Source of the DNA: Apostichopus japonicus
Taxonomy: Eukaryota > Echinodermata > Holothuroidea > Aspidochirotida > Stichopodidae
Direction of reading: 5' to 3'
DNA: 64,000 nt
NCBI RefSeq assembly: GCF_037975245.1
Contig: NC_092583.1
Coordinates: 11,985,764 to 12,049,763, forward strand
Positions 1 through 12,100 of the stretch are shown here, piece after piece. Below the pieces are notes generated by a model, which was not told the origin of the DNA, made no database searches, and was given only the letters and a program-made list of their open reading frames with translations. The position numbers were made by a program, and so were the translations under genes. The stretch's first letter is position 1. Every line of letters begins with the position of its first letter.

Positions 1-925
1 AAATCAAGTGAGGGCAGCATTTATCCCATGCATGTTCAAAAGTTTTGAGCAAGGATTGTACTGTCACAGTGCAAGTAGTTGACCACCTTGAGAAATTCAA
101 TCGTCAATTTGAAATTATCCTCAATGGCTGGATATAATGTGGAATTCTTGTCAGAGCGTCAAACTTGGAGAGTACATTTAAAAAGCTTGTAGCAATTTCT
201 TTATCTTTGCTAATATTTGGGACCAAATACTGATGAGGATTTTGTTCTGGTGACAAACAATGTGAAAGAGGAAAATTTCCACACTGCTAACTGTTGAAAA
301 CCCCATCGGCAATATCTTTGCCCCTGGGAACTGAGAGATATGGTTGATTGAATGTTACCTAGATTTGACTGGCTAAATGTTTGTACTCCTATGGCTATAC
401 TCCAGGAAGTTAGGTCACAGTAGGTGGTCTTTCATTTCCTGGGGGGGGGGGATGTGGGGAAGTGCTCTCCAGAAGCCCTTACTCAGGCTTCTTGTTGACT
501 TAACATCCTTGAAACCTGTTACATTTGTGATATTTGATTAGGGATCAAAGTTTGGCATGTGTGTCAGTCCTGTCCCTTCCCCATGGGAAACAAAGCAGCC
601 TGGTTCAGATTCCTGATAGTTTATGCTGGTGATTTAAAACAGTCATGTTGTATGAAAATCACACAGAAAGTGAAAGATCTTTAAGTTTTTCACCCCTATG
701 ACAGGAAGTCCTTGATATTAACACACTTCAGACTTCATACAGACATAGGCCTCATTTTATAACAATGATCAATATTGCTAGCATGGGGTACTTAATATAA
801 ATGCCTATTTATATATCTATATAGTTAAACATATATATATAAACAAGATTCAGTTGTTCACTTCCTGCTGCAAAATTGCTCAATATATAGAAGTGGAGCA
901 AGTACACAATTGACAATAATGTATA

Positions 926-1191
926 TGATAACTTACAGCATGTGATTCGAGTTGTAACTCGAGTAATGAATGACATGCTGTAAGTTATCATGCTGTAAGT
1001 TATAATAGATAATATATGTATATGATAACTTACAGCATGTAACTCTAGTAATCAATGACATGTTGTAAGTTATCACATACACGCACCCACACACACATAT
1101 ACTATATATATATATATATAATAGATAATATATGTATATGATAACTTACAGCATGTAACTCTAGTTATCAATGACATGTTGTAAGTTATCA
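926..1191. repeat. Three tandem hairpins sharing TGATAACTTACAGCATGT arms
   Basis: Hairpins at 926-990, 1023-1075 and 1139-1191 each have an 18-bp left arm and its near-perfect inverse, with about 17-nt loops in the last two. They are separated by TA-rich and CA-rich spacers. The first loop holds a nested CGAGT palindrome. Confidence 0.85.
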
Positions 1192-1287
1192 CAAACATGC
1201 ACACACCCTCATATCTATATATATATATATATAGTAATATATATAGATATATATATTTATATCTAGTATACGTATATATGGCCAGAT

Positions 1288-1590
1288 TGTTATCTTGTGT
1301 GCTTGGGCAAGGCACTTTATAATATCTCTTTAGCCTGGTGTATAAATGGGGTTGTTGGAGCTAATTACGAGGTTAAATGTAACTTTCATAACTAGGAGGT
1401 AAATGTAATTACTTTCACTGGTTTGTGGCTACACTCTATGGAAAGTCCCCCACGGGACACATTGATGTGGTACATACACTGTAGTGCCCTTGAAGCAACT
1501 GTTTGAATTGTTCACACTTAAGTGTGTGGGTGTAATTAACAAGTGGCCAATGACCAGAGCTTAAATGTTGTAATAAGTCCAATGAGAAGG
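1288..1590 (+). mobile_element. Degenerate tRNA-SINE body
   Basis: It contains the SINE-body phrase CTTGGGCAAGGCACTTTAT (1300-1318) followed by a TAAATGGGG-like block. The same phrases occur on the minus strand in the better preserved SINE at 63635-63957. No clear tRNA promoter boxes remain here. Confidence 0.45.
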
Positions 1591-1887
1591 CCTTGCCTTT
1601 GATACAAGACTGTTGACCTTGAAACTTTTACCTTTAAGACATTTCTGCTTTTCTTGGAGGGAGGGGGAGGGGGTCAAAATGAGCTCATTTGGGCCTCTCA
1701 ACAACTTCATGAGACTGTTTGACCATGATCTAGGTATAAGGTGTACCCAATAGAAATTGTTTGTGAAAAGTGCTGCCCGTCATTAAAACCTTTTCTTCCA
1801 TCGTGTAACACTTCCATCCTATAACACTATACAAAATGTGTAAAACTTGTAAAACTTGTAAAACATTTGAATTTTGCACCCCATTTA

Positions 1888-1890
<3 letters not shown>

Positions 1891-1941
<51 letters not shown>
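1891..1941. repeat. (TA)n microsatellite
   Basis: Uninterrupted AT dinucleotides, about 50 bp, in the upstream intron. Confidence 0.95.
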
Positions 1942-1942
<1 letters not shown>

Positions 1943-2818
1943 TGTTTATAAGTTTAGTTTTTCATACTGTTTAAGAGGTGTTGAAGGACACTGCTTCTAC
2001 TGTGAGCATGATAATTTGCCACAGCTGTTCGAAAAATAAAATAAAAAAGCTTAAACAGTTTGAACTGCAAATTTGTAAGGCCACTGTGCGATCCCTACTA
2101 TATCAACAAAAACATCCCTTCAGCGATAACTAATTTGTGTTAAGTACCCACCTGTTCCAAAATGTCAGGCCCAGCATGTAATGTTTATCATATATATTAT
2201 TAAATCATTAACAAGCAGCAGAAGTTTCAAAGGTCTTTAGCAAGACAGAAATTGCTGCTATATATAATACCAAATGTTAGGAGAGAAATTACTCTTCCTA
2301 TATATGTGGGAAAATACGTTTGTCACATTTTTCGGTTATAATTTAAACAGAATAGAAAGTATTTGCACACAACACCCTGATTAATGGCAGATCAAGTTCA
2401 ATTCATTCATGCCAGATCAAGTGTATGTAGGCTATTTGATGAATGTATGTTAGGGGTGACTCTTTGGGTGTGGTGTGGGATATAGTCCGACCACAGACCC
2501 TGCGGTGTAGATAACGAAACCCAGGATTGGAACTTGACCCTGTTACTTTGGTGTTTACACTTGGAAGTTCATCCCTCCCCTCTTATCTGTAAAAGCTTAA
2601 TCCTATTAACAGAGTTGCAGCTGAGTGAGTCAGTTGGGATATTGTCGTGTATGGGAAGGCTTGGAAGCCTTTGATATGCTAATTATCAGCTACTGTATAC
2701 AGCGTGTAAACCCTTATCTTGTTTGATGTCAACCAAGCATTCGGTGATAGTCGTAGGTGATTCATAACCAAAACCGAAAGTAAATGGAGGGACTCTTTAT
2801 GTGAACCATAGAAATTCC

Positions 2819-2985
2819 AAAATGTGGATTATTAATGTAAACATCGATAAATTTAATTAGACCCAAATTTACAAAATGTGGACTATTAACGTAAACATCG
2901 ACAAAATTTAAACTCATTGTACAAAATGTGGACTATAATGTAAACATCTACAAATTTAAACCCATTGTACAAAGTATGGACTAGG
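2819..2985 (+). repeat. Tandem repeat, about 55-bp unit, three copies
   Basis: The phrases AAAATGTGGACTATTAA and GTAAACATCGA recur three times, plus a partial fourth, with small changes. Confidence 0.8.
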
Positions 2986-3949
2986 AAGCGTTGCGGTTTT
3001 CACTCTCCGATATTGCTGTGAGAGCACTGTACACTGTGCTGCGTTCAGATTAGCCGCGTAAAGGAGGACTTTCTTACATTGCTAATTGATTTGCTGGTGA
3101 AAAGTACGAGCCTTAATATTGACCAATCTAGTCAAATTTTATATCACTAGAGAGAAGAGTCAACAAACTTTTCTTTGGTATAGGAAAGGAATTGATTACG
3201 CAATCACACTACCAGCAAGCACAATGTAAGCATTGAGAGATAGGGACATTTTGAAGAGTTTCACTGCTTTCCGAAGTGGTTTTTACTTTTTCAGATTATA
3301 AAGTACAGGGTTTAGTTCACACGCATAATAAATAACGACACATCATTGAAAAGAGGACACAATATTCTTCAAAATGACATAAGAAAGTGTTTTCTCTGAG
3401 TGCTATATATACTTAGAAAGTTATGAAATGTGCTTATTTTGTAGCGATATTTGCTGCGTAACAGGGTGTTTTTGTGCCAAGTTCTGCAAGGATTCCATAT
3501 GAGTGATGGCACGATTTAAGTTTTGATATGTTGTGGAGCATTGAGAAATCACTGCTAGCAGTGCAGGTTGTATTTGTATACATCTTTTTAAGTTTGAAGA
3601 AGAAGATGATCCTTTAAACAGCTGAGGTTTATTCATTAAAGTTACTGAACTGTTTAGTCTAAATACACAGACCATTAGGCCAGGTCCTCAGATGCAACAC
3701 AAATCGTAAAAGGAAGAAAAAAGAAGTCTTTTACGGCCTCATGTAACATGTCTACAATCCACTACTGTACAAAGTTTTCAAGCAAAAAGTTTTCAAGCAA
3801 GTTTTCAAGCAAAAAGCAGTGTGCAATGTCATGCAAGGAAGCATATGATTTTCATATGAAGCTACAAGAACAAGTTTTAATTAAAAGAATTAAGAATGAT
3901 AAGAATTAATAAAACTTAGGGATGCCCCAGAGCAGTGATTGTTGGCACG

Positions 3950-4177
3950 GGGGTTTGTTGGTGTTGCTGCACACAGTAATTTCACTACCACTGAAGATTG
4001 GTGTGACTCTTGTCCCCTCCCCCCCCCCCCTCTCAAGTCTTAAACTTGGGGAACCCAATGACAACTTCCTGACATGGACGTTAAATGGATGTGTGCCGAG
4101 AGATTGGCTTCGGTCAGCTTGCGAGTCTACAAGCCTCCATGGCTTCTTTCGCGAGTTCCTGCTTGCGGGAAGATCAC
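3950..4177 (+). mobile_element. SINE-like repeat, copy related to 16232-16446
   Basis: 4074-4177 matches 16345-16446 in the order ATGTTAAAT-like block, CTTCGGTCAGCTTGCG, GGCTTCTT and GAGTTCCTGCTTGC. The upstream part is interrupted by a poly-C tract, so the tRNA-like head is not clear. Overlapping open frames on both strands here (3906-4350) are explained by the repeat. Confidence 0.55.
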
Positions 4178-5094
4178 ATATACATACATACATACATCTG
4201 TACATACATATTACAGTGCCATGCAGATCTACCTTTCGACCTTTCAGGGATTTAAGTAGCAAATATCCCATAAAGATGTCATCGAGAATTGGATACACAG
4301 TTGGAAATGCGGTGTCATTAATCAAACTTAATGATAGCTCTTGTTATTAATATTTTAAGAGACCACAAAGTGATAAAAATTCTTCATAAGGGCTGTCTTT
4401 GGACCAAACATGCGTGGGATTTGTGAACTAACACAGACGATGGAATCTGATTTATACAAATTGACTTTTATTCGTAATAATGTTTGTATATATTTCTGAA
4501 GTACCTCTCGTGATAATATTTTTCTAAAGTACCTTTGATGATGGTACGTTTATCATGTATGGCGGATACAACGCTATCTTGAAGTACCAAATGTTATCAA
4601 ATGAAACGTTTATAATGCAAATATATCGAGACCAGGTGTATATTTGTATAACATTTTGAATTGGTTTGGTGAAGAACCTCTTTACCTGTGCAGATCTGGG
4701 GAATGATGGATGGATGGTGCATACAAGCACTCTACTCAGGTGTATAGTTGCTATCTAACGGTCGTCACTATATTGGCGGCACGTTTTTAGCATGCTTCTA
4801 ATTTGCTAGACAATGTCTTCAAAATATGTTTGGATGTTAAAATATTTAACCTTGGAGAACATCCTTCGGAGTTCATGTTATATCTAGTACTGGGAACATG
4901 ATGTAACCGATTTACTGTACTTCAATTGCAATATTCAGAGTTTAGAACTGTCTGTAACAACCCTTTCATACTGTACATACCTTGACTGAACTTTACTTTA
5001 ATTTCCACATATTGAAAAATATTGTCACTGGAAATTTACTTTGCTTTTCTCTCTTTCCCTTTCCCTTACCACGACTATCAGTTGTACACTCTCC

Positions 5095-5705
5095 CTCTTC
5101 CATGTCCATGAAGTTACCCTCGCTCTCCCACGTCCATTAAGTTACCCTCACTCTTCTATGTCCATAGAGTTACCCTCACCCTTCCACGTCCATGGAGTTA
5201 CCCTCGCTCTTCATAGTCCATACTAGGGTTACCCTCGCTCTTCCACGTCCATAGAGATACCCTGGCTCTTCCACACCCATAGAGTTACCCTCGCATTCTT
5301 ATATCCATAGAGTTACCCTTGCTCTTCCATGTCCATAGAGTTACCCTCACTCTCCTATATCCATAGAGTTACCCTCGCTCTTCCATGTCCATAGAGTTAC
5401 CCTCGCTCTCCTATATCCATAGAGTTACCCTCGCTCTTCCATGTCCATAGAGTTACCCTCGCTCTTCCATCTCCATAGAGTTAACCTCACTCTTCCACGT
5501 CCATGGAGTTACCCTCGCTCTTCCATCTCCATAGATTTACCCTCGCCCTTCCATCTCCATGGAGATACCCTCGCTCTTCCATGTCCATAGAGTTATCCTC
5601 GCTCTTCCATGTCCATAGAGTTACCCTTCCACGTCCATGGAATTACCTTCGCTCTTCCATGTCCATAGAGTTACCCTCGCTCTTCCACGTCCATGGAGTT
5701 ACTTG
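5095..5705 (+). repeat. 28-bp minisatellite, about 22 copies
   Basis: The unit contains CCATAGAGTTACCCTCGCTC, then TTCCATGT. Adjacent copies are exactly 28 bp apart (for example 5473 and 5501), with scattered substitutions. The strand is strongly pyrimidine-rich and lies just upstream of the first recognised PLC exon. Confidence 0.93.
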
Positions 5706-6070
5706 GTAACATCTTCACTGTCATGGGCTATATCCTCTCAACCCAGCCACCATCATTCCCATTATATGATGGTGGTATAATATGATATAAATTTGCTAAA
5801 GTAAGGGAATTTAATGTAACTATTAAAAAGATAGCGGTGATTGCTATCCGGCCGATTTTGCTCAGCGGTTTAGTTCTATCCTTCAGCAATGTGATTTCAT
5901 CGATGGCTTGACTAGATACCGCCAAAAATAGAAAGAATTATTCTTGTAAATGTCGGTAGTCAAAACTGCTCGAAGCCAGGGAAAAATATTTCCCTAACTG
6001 CAGTGATACAATCATGCAATAGTTAGCATTTGTTATCTATTGTTACAATTATTTTCCCTCCTTTTTACAG

Positions 6071-6137
6071 GTATGCTGGTGAAGACCAGTTCATTACCGT
6101 TGATGAGTTTTACGATTTTGTGCGTAAAGAACAGAAG
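6071..6137 (+). CDS. PLC-delta exon: last EF-hand-like segment
   Basis: The acceptor is CTTTTTACAG and the donor is AG/GTATGT. The first base completes a split codon, then it reads [20 protein letters not shown] and ends in phase 0. This matches the PLC-delta segment just before the catalytic X domain (a degenerate EF-hand with TVDEF-type helix). It is the most upstream exon I can recognise. The preceding exon must end in phase 2 and is outside or unrecognised. Confidence 0.85.
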
Positions 6138-9100
6138 GTATGTACAGTATGTGAGTACCAGTTCTGCGATACCGATATCTCGGATCAGTCAGATGTATAT
6201 TGGGCTAAGTAGTCAAAACCATGTAAACTATATAGCTAGTCCTATTGCTACCATGTGCTGCTAAAAGTGACCACAATGTAAGTAGGCCCTATGATATTTT
6301 ACAAACTTTACATGGATGCTCCACTATCTTTCCAGTGCAGAACTATTAAGGTCGCCATAGGCGTAGGAGGCGGGGGGGGCTGGGGGGGCTGCAGCCCCCC
6401 AACCAAAATTTTTGGTGAAAATTCGGGCAATATGCTGAGAATTTTCGGGCACCTACTGAAAGAAGAAAAATTTGCAGTTGTGTTTTTCAATTTTTTGTGT
6501 GAAAATTCAGGCAATATGCTGAGAATTTGTCGGGCACTTACTGAAAGAAGAGTAATTTGCAATGTGTTTTTCAATAGTTAAACTGATATTGTTATTATCA
6601 TTATTATTGTAACGACTTCCCCAATAATTAAAACTAATATGGAAGGGATAATAACACGGAAAATATGACAAAAATTTTTCGCGCGCTTCGCGCGCGTTCA
6701 ACATCTTGATGTGCATATTATATAGTATTCATCGGTTAGTGGCATGTGATGTAATAACCGATGAATGCCTATATGATATGCATATTAACATGTTGAACGC
6801 GCGCGGAGCGCGCGAAAAATTTGGTTATATTTTTCGGGCAAGTCGTTACAGCCCCCCCAAATCAAATTAGGCTCCTACGCCTATGAAGGTCGCACCACAG
6901 AAACATGCGCCAGTTTCTCAAATTGCTGCTCTAACATAGAGACATAGCCAAAGCTAAAGATATTTCTCAGTTTACTTTTATATAGGATTTCTTAAAATGA
7001 TATCATTCTCATAAACAAAACTTCAGTCCTCAATCCCCAGGTCAAAAGACTGTTGCCTGTGACCGAATCAAGGGGAGTTCTCAAAAAAAGTTTTTTTATT
7101 TTTTTTTAATTTTTTTTTTTTAATTTATTTATTTATTATTTATTTATTTATTTTTCCTATTTTTTTATTTTCAAATTTAATTTTCAAAATAACAATCAGT
7201 GTGAAGCATTGCTACTCTCCTAATATTAATAAGGCCCTGCCATTTTTTTTCCACTATCAACTCTCTTTCCTTTTTCTATGGTGCTCTGCTCTAGAGCCTG
7301 TCCACTCATGGATTTGTCAGTCTCCAGCTGACACGATTTTGGGCAAGCCATTTCATCTAATGATAGCTCCTACCACCTTTTAAATCATCCAACAATGGAC
7401 CTCTCGGTCGACTGCTCATTATCTGCTCTCCACAACCTCTCTTAATAATCCTTCTCCCCTCAAGATATGTCCCATCCAATTCCGCTGTCTCAATCTTAAA
7501 ACCTTAATTATATTCCTCTCCTCTCCAACCATTCTTAGCACCTCTTCACCGCTCTTATGATCTCTCCACTAAATAGTAAGATAGCATTCAGAGAGAAACT
7601 TTGATGTAGTTTAGACTCTTTCATGAAATGTAAAGATTAAATCTAATTGGTCTGTCTTTTTGCAATTTACCAGACTCTGACACGTGAGATCCCCTTGTTT
7701 AGCTCGAGTTTGTTGCTGTTGCAGCGTTATAGTCTTTTTTTGTCTATGTAAACACAGACCAATTGCACAATGTGGGTGTTTGAGATTCATGAAGATATGT
7801 AAGTAGATAATTTATGCGGCCCCACACACGTCAATCACAGTTACTAAATGTGAACGCCTAAAAAAAGAAATTTATATAAAACAATAAACTCTTCGTACTT
7901 GGTGGGAATTGGGAGAATCATTGCCATGTAAATATATGAACAAGAAAGAAAGGACAATTTATCTCATTTGTTCTAATGTTAATAAATTACCTCCCTTATA
8001 GTTCAATCAACTATCTCCTCAATACACAATACTAAGGTGAAGGTGACTAACAGATCATGGGTGTAGATAAGCCTACATTTTCGAGTGGATGGGTAGGGTC
8101 GGATGTGTAAGGTCCACCAGGCATCCATAGGTTTATGTGCATTTGTTTTCTCATCAAAGGTCACTTAGCATGGATTAACAATTACAGTAGGGTTTTCCAA
8201 TGTCCTTCATATGTAACACTTCTTGCCTTGATGTATCATTTTGGCGATGTACGTTTAAGAAATTATATATATTTGAACTTTGAAACGTTTGAAGTTTTTT
8301 CACTGAATTGCTACACATTTGGGATATGCTACTGTATGTGTTTGGTATGATATACTGTAAGTGTATTATATGCTATACTGTATGTTTGTGATATGCTATA
8401 ATAATAATAAATGAGACTTATATAGCGCCAAATCAGTAGACAAAAGTCACTGCTGAAGGCGCTTTACAGAGAAAGCAAATTAGTCGCAGTACATACAAAG
8501 TTTTTGATTCGTTCCTGCAATACGTCCATCGTAAATTCTGGCATAGCAACAAGCATCGTCAGTATCCACGGTCATTTCGAACGTCGTGGTACTGCAGCAT
8601 GAAGTTGAACAACCGAGAGAGAGAGAGCTAATATTAATAGACAGATATATAATCAGGGAGTTCCTGATTTTCATCACACTATGCTCTGAATGTGTTTGTT
8701 GCTATTTTAGTCTGAAAGGGAAACCATTCAGTTCCTATGAGTAATCTATCCCCTGTGATCCCAAAAATGTATTTCTAGGTGATTTAGGGCTGTATGAAAT
8801 ATAAAAAAATTGTCTGTAATTTTCTATTTTATTTTTCATGGCTTTAATTAAAAATATAACTATTCTGAAGAAACGCATCATACAAAACACACTTTTTGAT
8901 AGCATTGTACAGGGGCAGATCCAGCGGTGGGAGTGTGTATGGGGGAAGGGGGGGGGTTAAAACCCCCTTTTGAATCCCACATATAAAATATTAACAGTAT
9001 TACAGTATTAGCCAAAACCTTAACCAAAACTTATAGACCTAATTTATAGTCAAAGTATGCCTCAGAATGCAGCATTTTACTTCTAAAATTTCAATGTTTT

Positions 9101-12100
9101 CTGATTCAGGACCCCCCAAACCCCCCTATACTTAGAAGTCAGCTTCAGGGCTATTCCCCACCCCCCCCTCCACCTCCTTTTGTAAATTCCTGGATCTCAC
9201 CTTGACAAAAAAAAGTGATCATAGGAAATTTCACAGGTATGTGAGAGAGATTTCAAATCCTGCAGCTGCCTACAGACCACCACACAGCATGGGAGCTTCG
9301 TTTGGTTTTGAAAAATTAGCTTAAATTTGATTTAGTCAAAATGGTGTTCAATAGAATCAATATTCACAGAGATGGTATATATATATAGCAGATACAACCA
9401 TCCTGTATTTCCCCCAAAATATATTACATAACGGAACTCCAGAGACAACATGCTGACTTTTGGTTTGTCGCTTCTGTTTTGGTAGAGGCAGAAAGTGAAA
9501 CCAAATTAATTTCTGTGTTTGATCCGGGCGTGCATCAACCAAACGACAATATCTGACTCAAAATTGAAAATTTCCAGCTTTTATGTATGATACGATTGTA
9601 GGCTGACCAAAACTTAAAGTCATTTTGATAATTTTAAGCAAGACAAAAGGAGATTTGGGGAAATTCCCCAGTGCATTGGTCGAAGGATCTCTCCTGTATA
9701 TGTACAATTCAACTGGTAACTTGAAAGATTCAAAGTGGACACACAGAGAAAGTAGGCTGCTAGATGAGTTTTGCCAATTGTCAAATGATGCTAGACTCCT
9801 GACCCTGGTTTGAGATGGGAGGGGATATGGGGGGGGGAGGCGGGAAGGAGAAGCCTGGAGAACGACCAGTGTTCAGTGATGATGAATATGCTGCCTATGG
9901 CGATTACCAAACCATGCACAGAGAAAATTGTTCTGTATTTGATTAATCCGTTACACAAAGCTTACCAGCATTCTACAGTGAAAGCAAACATTTTGTAGCT
10001 TTTGTTATGTGTTATATGCTATACTGTAAGTGCATGATATGCTATATTGTATGTGTGTGATATATATGATATACTGTATGTGTATGATATATGTTATACT
10101 GTATGTGTGTGATATATGATATATTGCATACAGTGTGATATGCTATACTGTATGTGTGTGATCTATGATATATTGTATGTGTGATGTGCTACAGTATACT
10201 GTATGTGTGTGATATGTGATATACTGTACGTGTATGGTATACTACACTGTAAGTGCATGATATTCTATACTGTATGTGTGTGATATGTAATATAAAGGTC
10301 CACAGCGTTAAATAATAATTGCCATACAATCCCCTGGCATGGTCGTTATGAATTATTCAGCATTGCCCGTCAGAGATGAAGCAAATTTGGAAGAAAATCT
10401 CTGAAACTATCTTCTGTCCAAAGTGTTAGGATGTTCTCCAAACTTATTCAGGTGATTTTTTGGGGGTTTTTTTGGTGATATATATCTTATTTTTCTTTCT
10501 ATCTTTCATATATGTTTAGAAAAGAGATGTTGACAAGAAATGGTGCGCCGAGATGATGGAGAAGTACGAACCGAAAGAAGAACTATGTCAGAAGAAGATG
10601 ATGACACTTGATGGTGAGTAGATAGCCTACAGAGGAGGAGGAGGATTTTATTGAACTTCAATTGTTGGAAAAAGATCTGTATCTCTATGCAGGGATGTGC
10701 TCAGGAATATTTGAGTGCTGGGCAGATTGTGCGGTAGTGTGATCCACACCCTGGGAGAGGGATCTCATGGGTGGGGTACCCCCTCCCCACTGGACAAATT
10801 TTGCACATGAAGTATGCTTAGGTGGTGCTATTTTTCCTATTCTGTGCCATGTATATTCTCCCAGATTTTGGTTATGGTAAAATTTGTTAAATTATCATAA
10901 AAAAAGTGTCGGGCGGAATTGTTTAAAAAACTGCTTGTGCTGGGCGGCATTCAGAACTGCTGGGCGCAGCTGCCCGGTGCCGCCCAGTGTGAGCACATTC
11001 CTGTCTATGGTAACATTTCATGCATTTGGAAAAAGATCAATTATTTTTGAGCTGTATTTAAAGGGTGGGTTAACTAGATCAGCCATATATATACAGTATG
11101 TATACCTGATCTTTCTCAAAGCCCTTAGCCTCAGTCATGTTTTGAGATACCATTTATTTTAACAAGATCTTTCTCAAGAGTGACATATCCTGGAGGAAAC
11201 CGTATAGGCCTTTACGTAGGAATTAATACAAAATTTCTGTAGGATTGATTGCTTAGAATGATTGATGTGTTCCTTCTCTCTCATCTGACCACATGTAATA
11301 TTCCTATTGCCTATCCATGATTAATATAGCAAGCCAGGATTTATAACTTGTGTGAGCTGTACTCAATGCATGATAATGTTCCATAGTTTAAGTCTAAAAA
11401 GGAACATTGATACTAACAATACACTATCTAGAAACTAAACTAGAATCTAGAAATGACTTGTTGAGTCGGCTTCACAGATGACTGTATATATAACAAAGCT
11501 TTGTGGATACATTTCTTTCGGTTTCGATCGATCCACAGATATACAAGCTTAAAGTTACACGGTGCCGGTGATAAACCAACAATTTCACCTTTGGCCTTCA
11601 CTAGTCTTACAGGGATATCTCTAACAAATCTCCACAAAATTACTTCATTCATTCTAACTTTTTTTTCATTCATTACTTTTATTTAAGCCTCCCCACACAC
11701 ACAATGGGGTTCTGAGTAATGCTTGGCAGCAGACAATAGAATGGCATTCCAATTGGGGGACAGCTTCCTCTGTGAATTTTTGTGTCGGTTGTCAGCAAGT
11801 TACTATAAGTTTACAAATAGCGGTACTTGTTATTTAATTACCACTTGGGATAGAACTAATACTTCTTGCCAGCTGATGGAACTACTATAATATATTTCCA
11901 ATGAAGACCATCGTTTTCCCAGAAGGCATCCCCCCCCCAAAAAAAAAAAAAAGCTAACATAACTATTTTGGGTGTCTGGTTATAAAAGGAACAGTTTTAA
12001 CTATGTTTGGTATAGTTTGCCCCATCAAATTGTATCTTCATTAAATATCCTCAAATGATAATTTTCTTTAAATCTGTAATTCTGTTTTGATGATTGACTG

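Noticed and set aside
3906-4350. Overlapping frames of about 140 residues on both strands
   Set aside because: They lie in a SINE-like repeat shared with 16.2-16.4 kb, and no recognisable protein is encoded.
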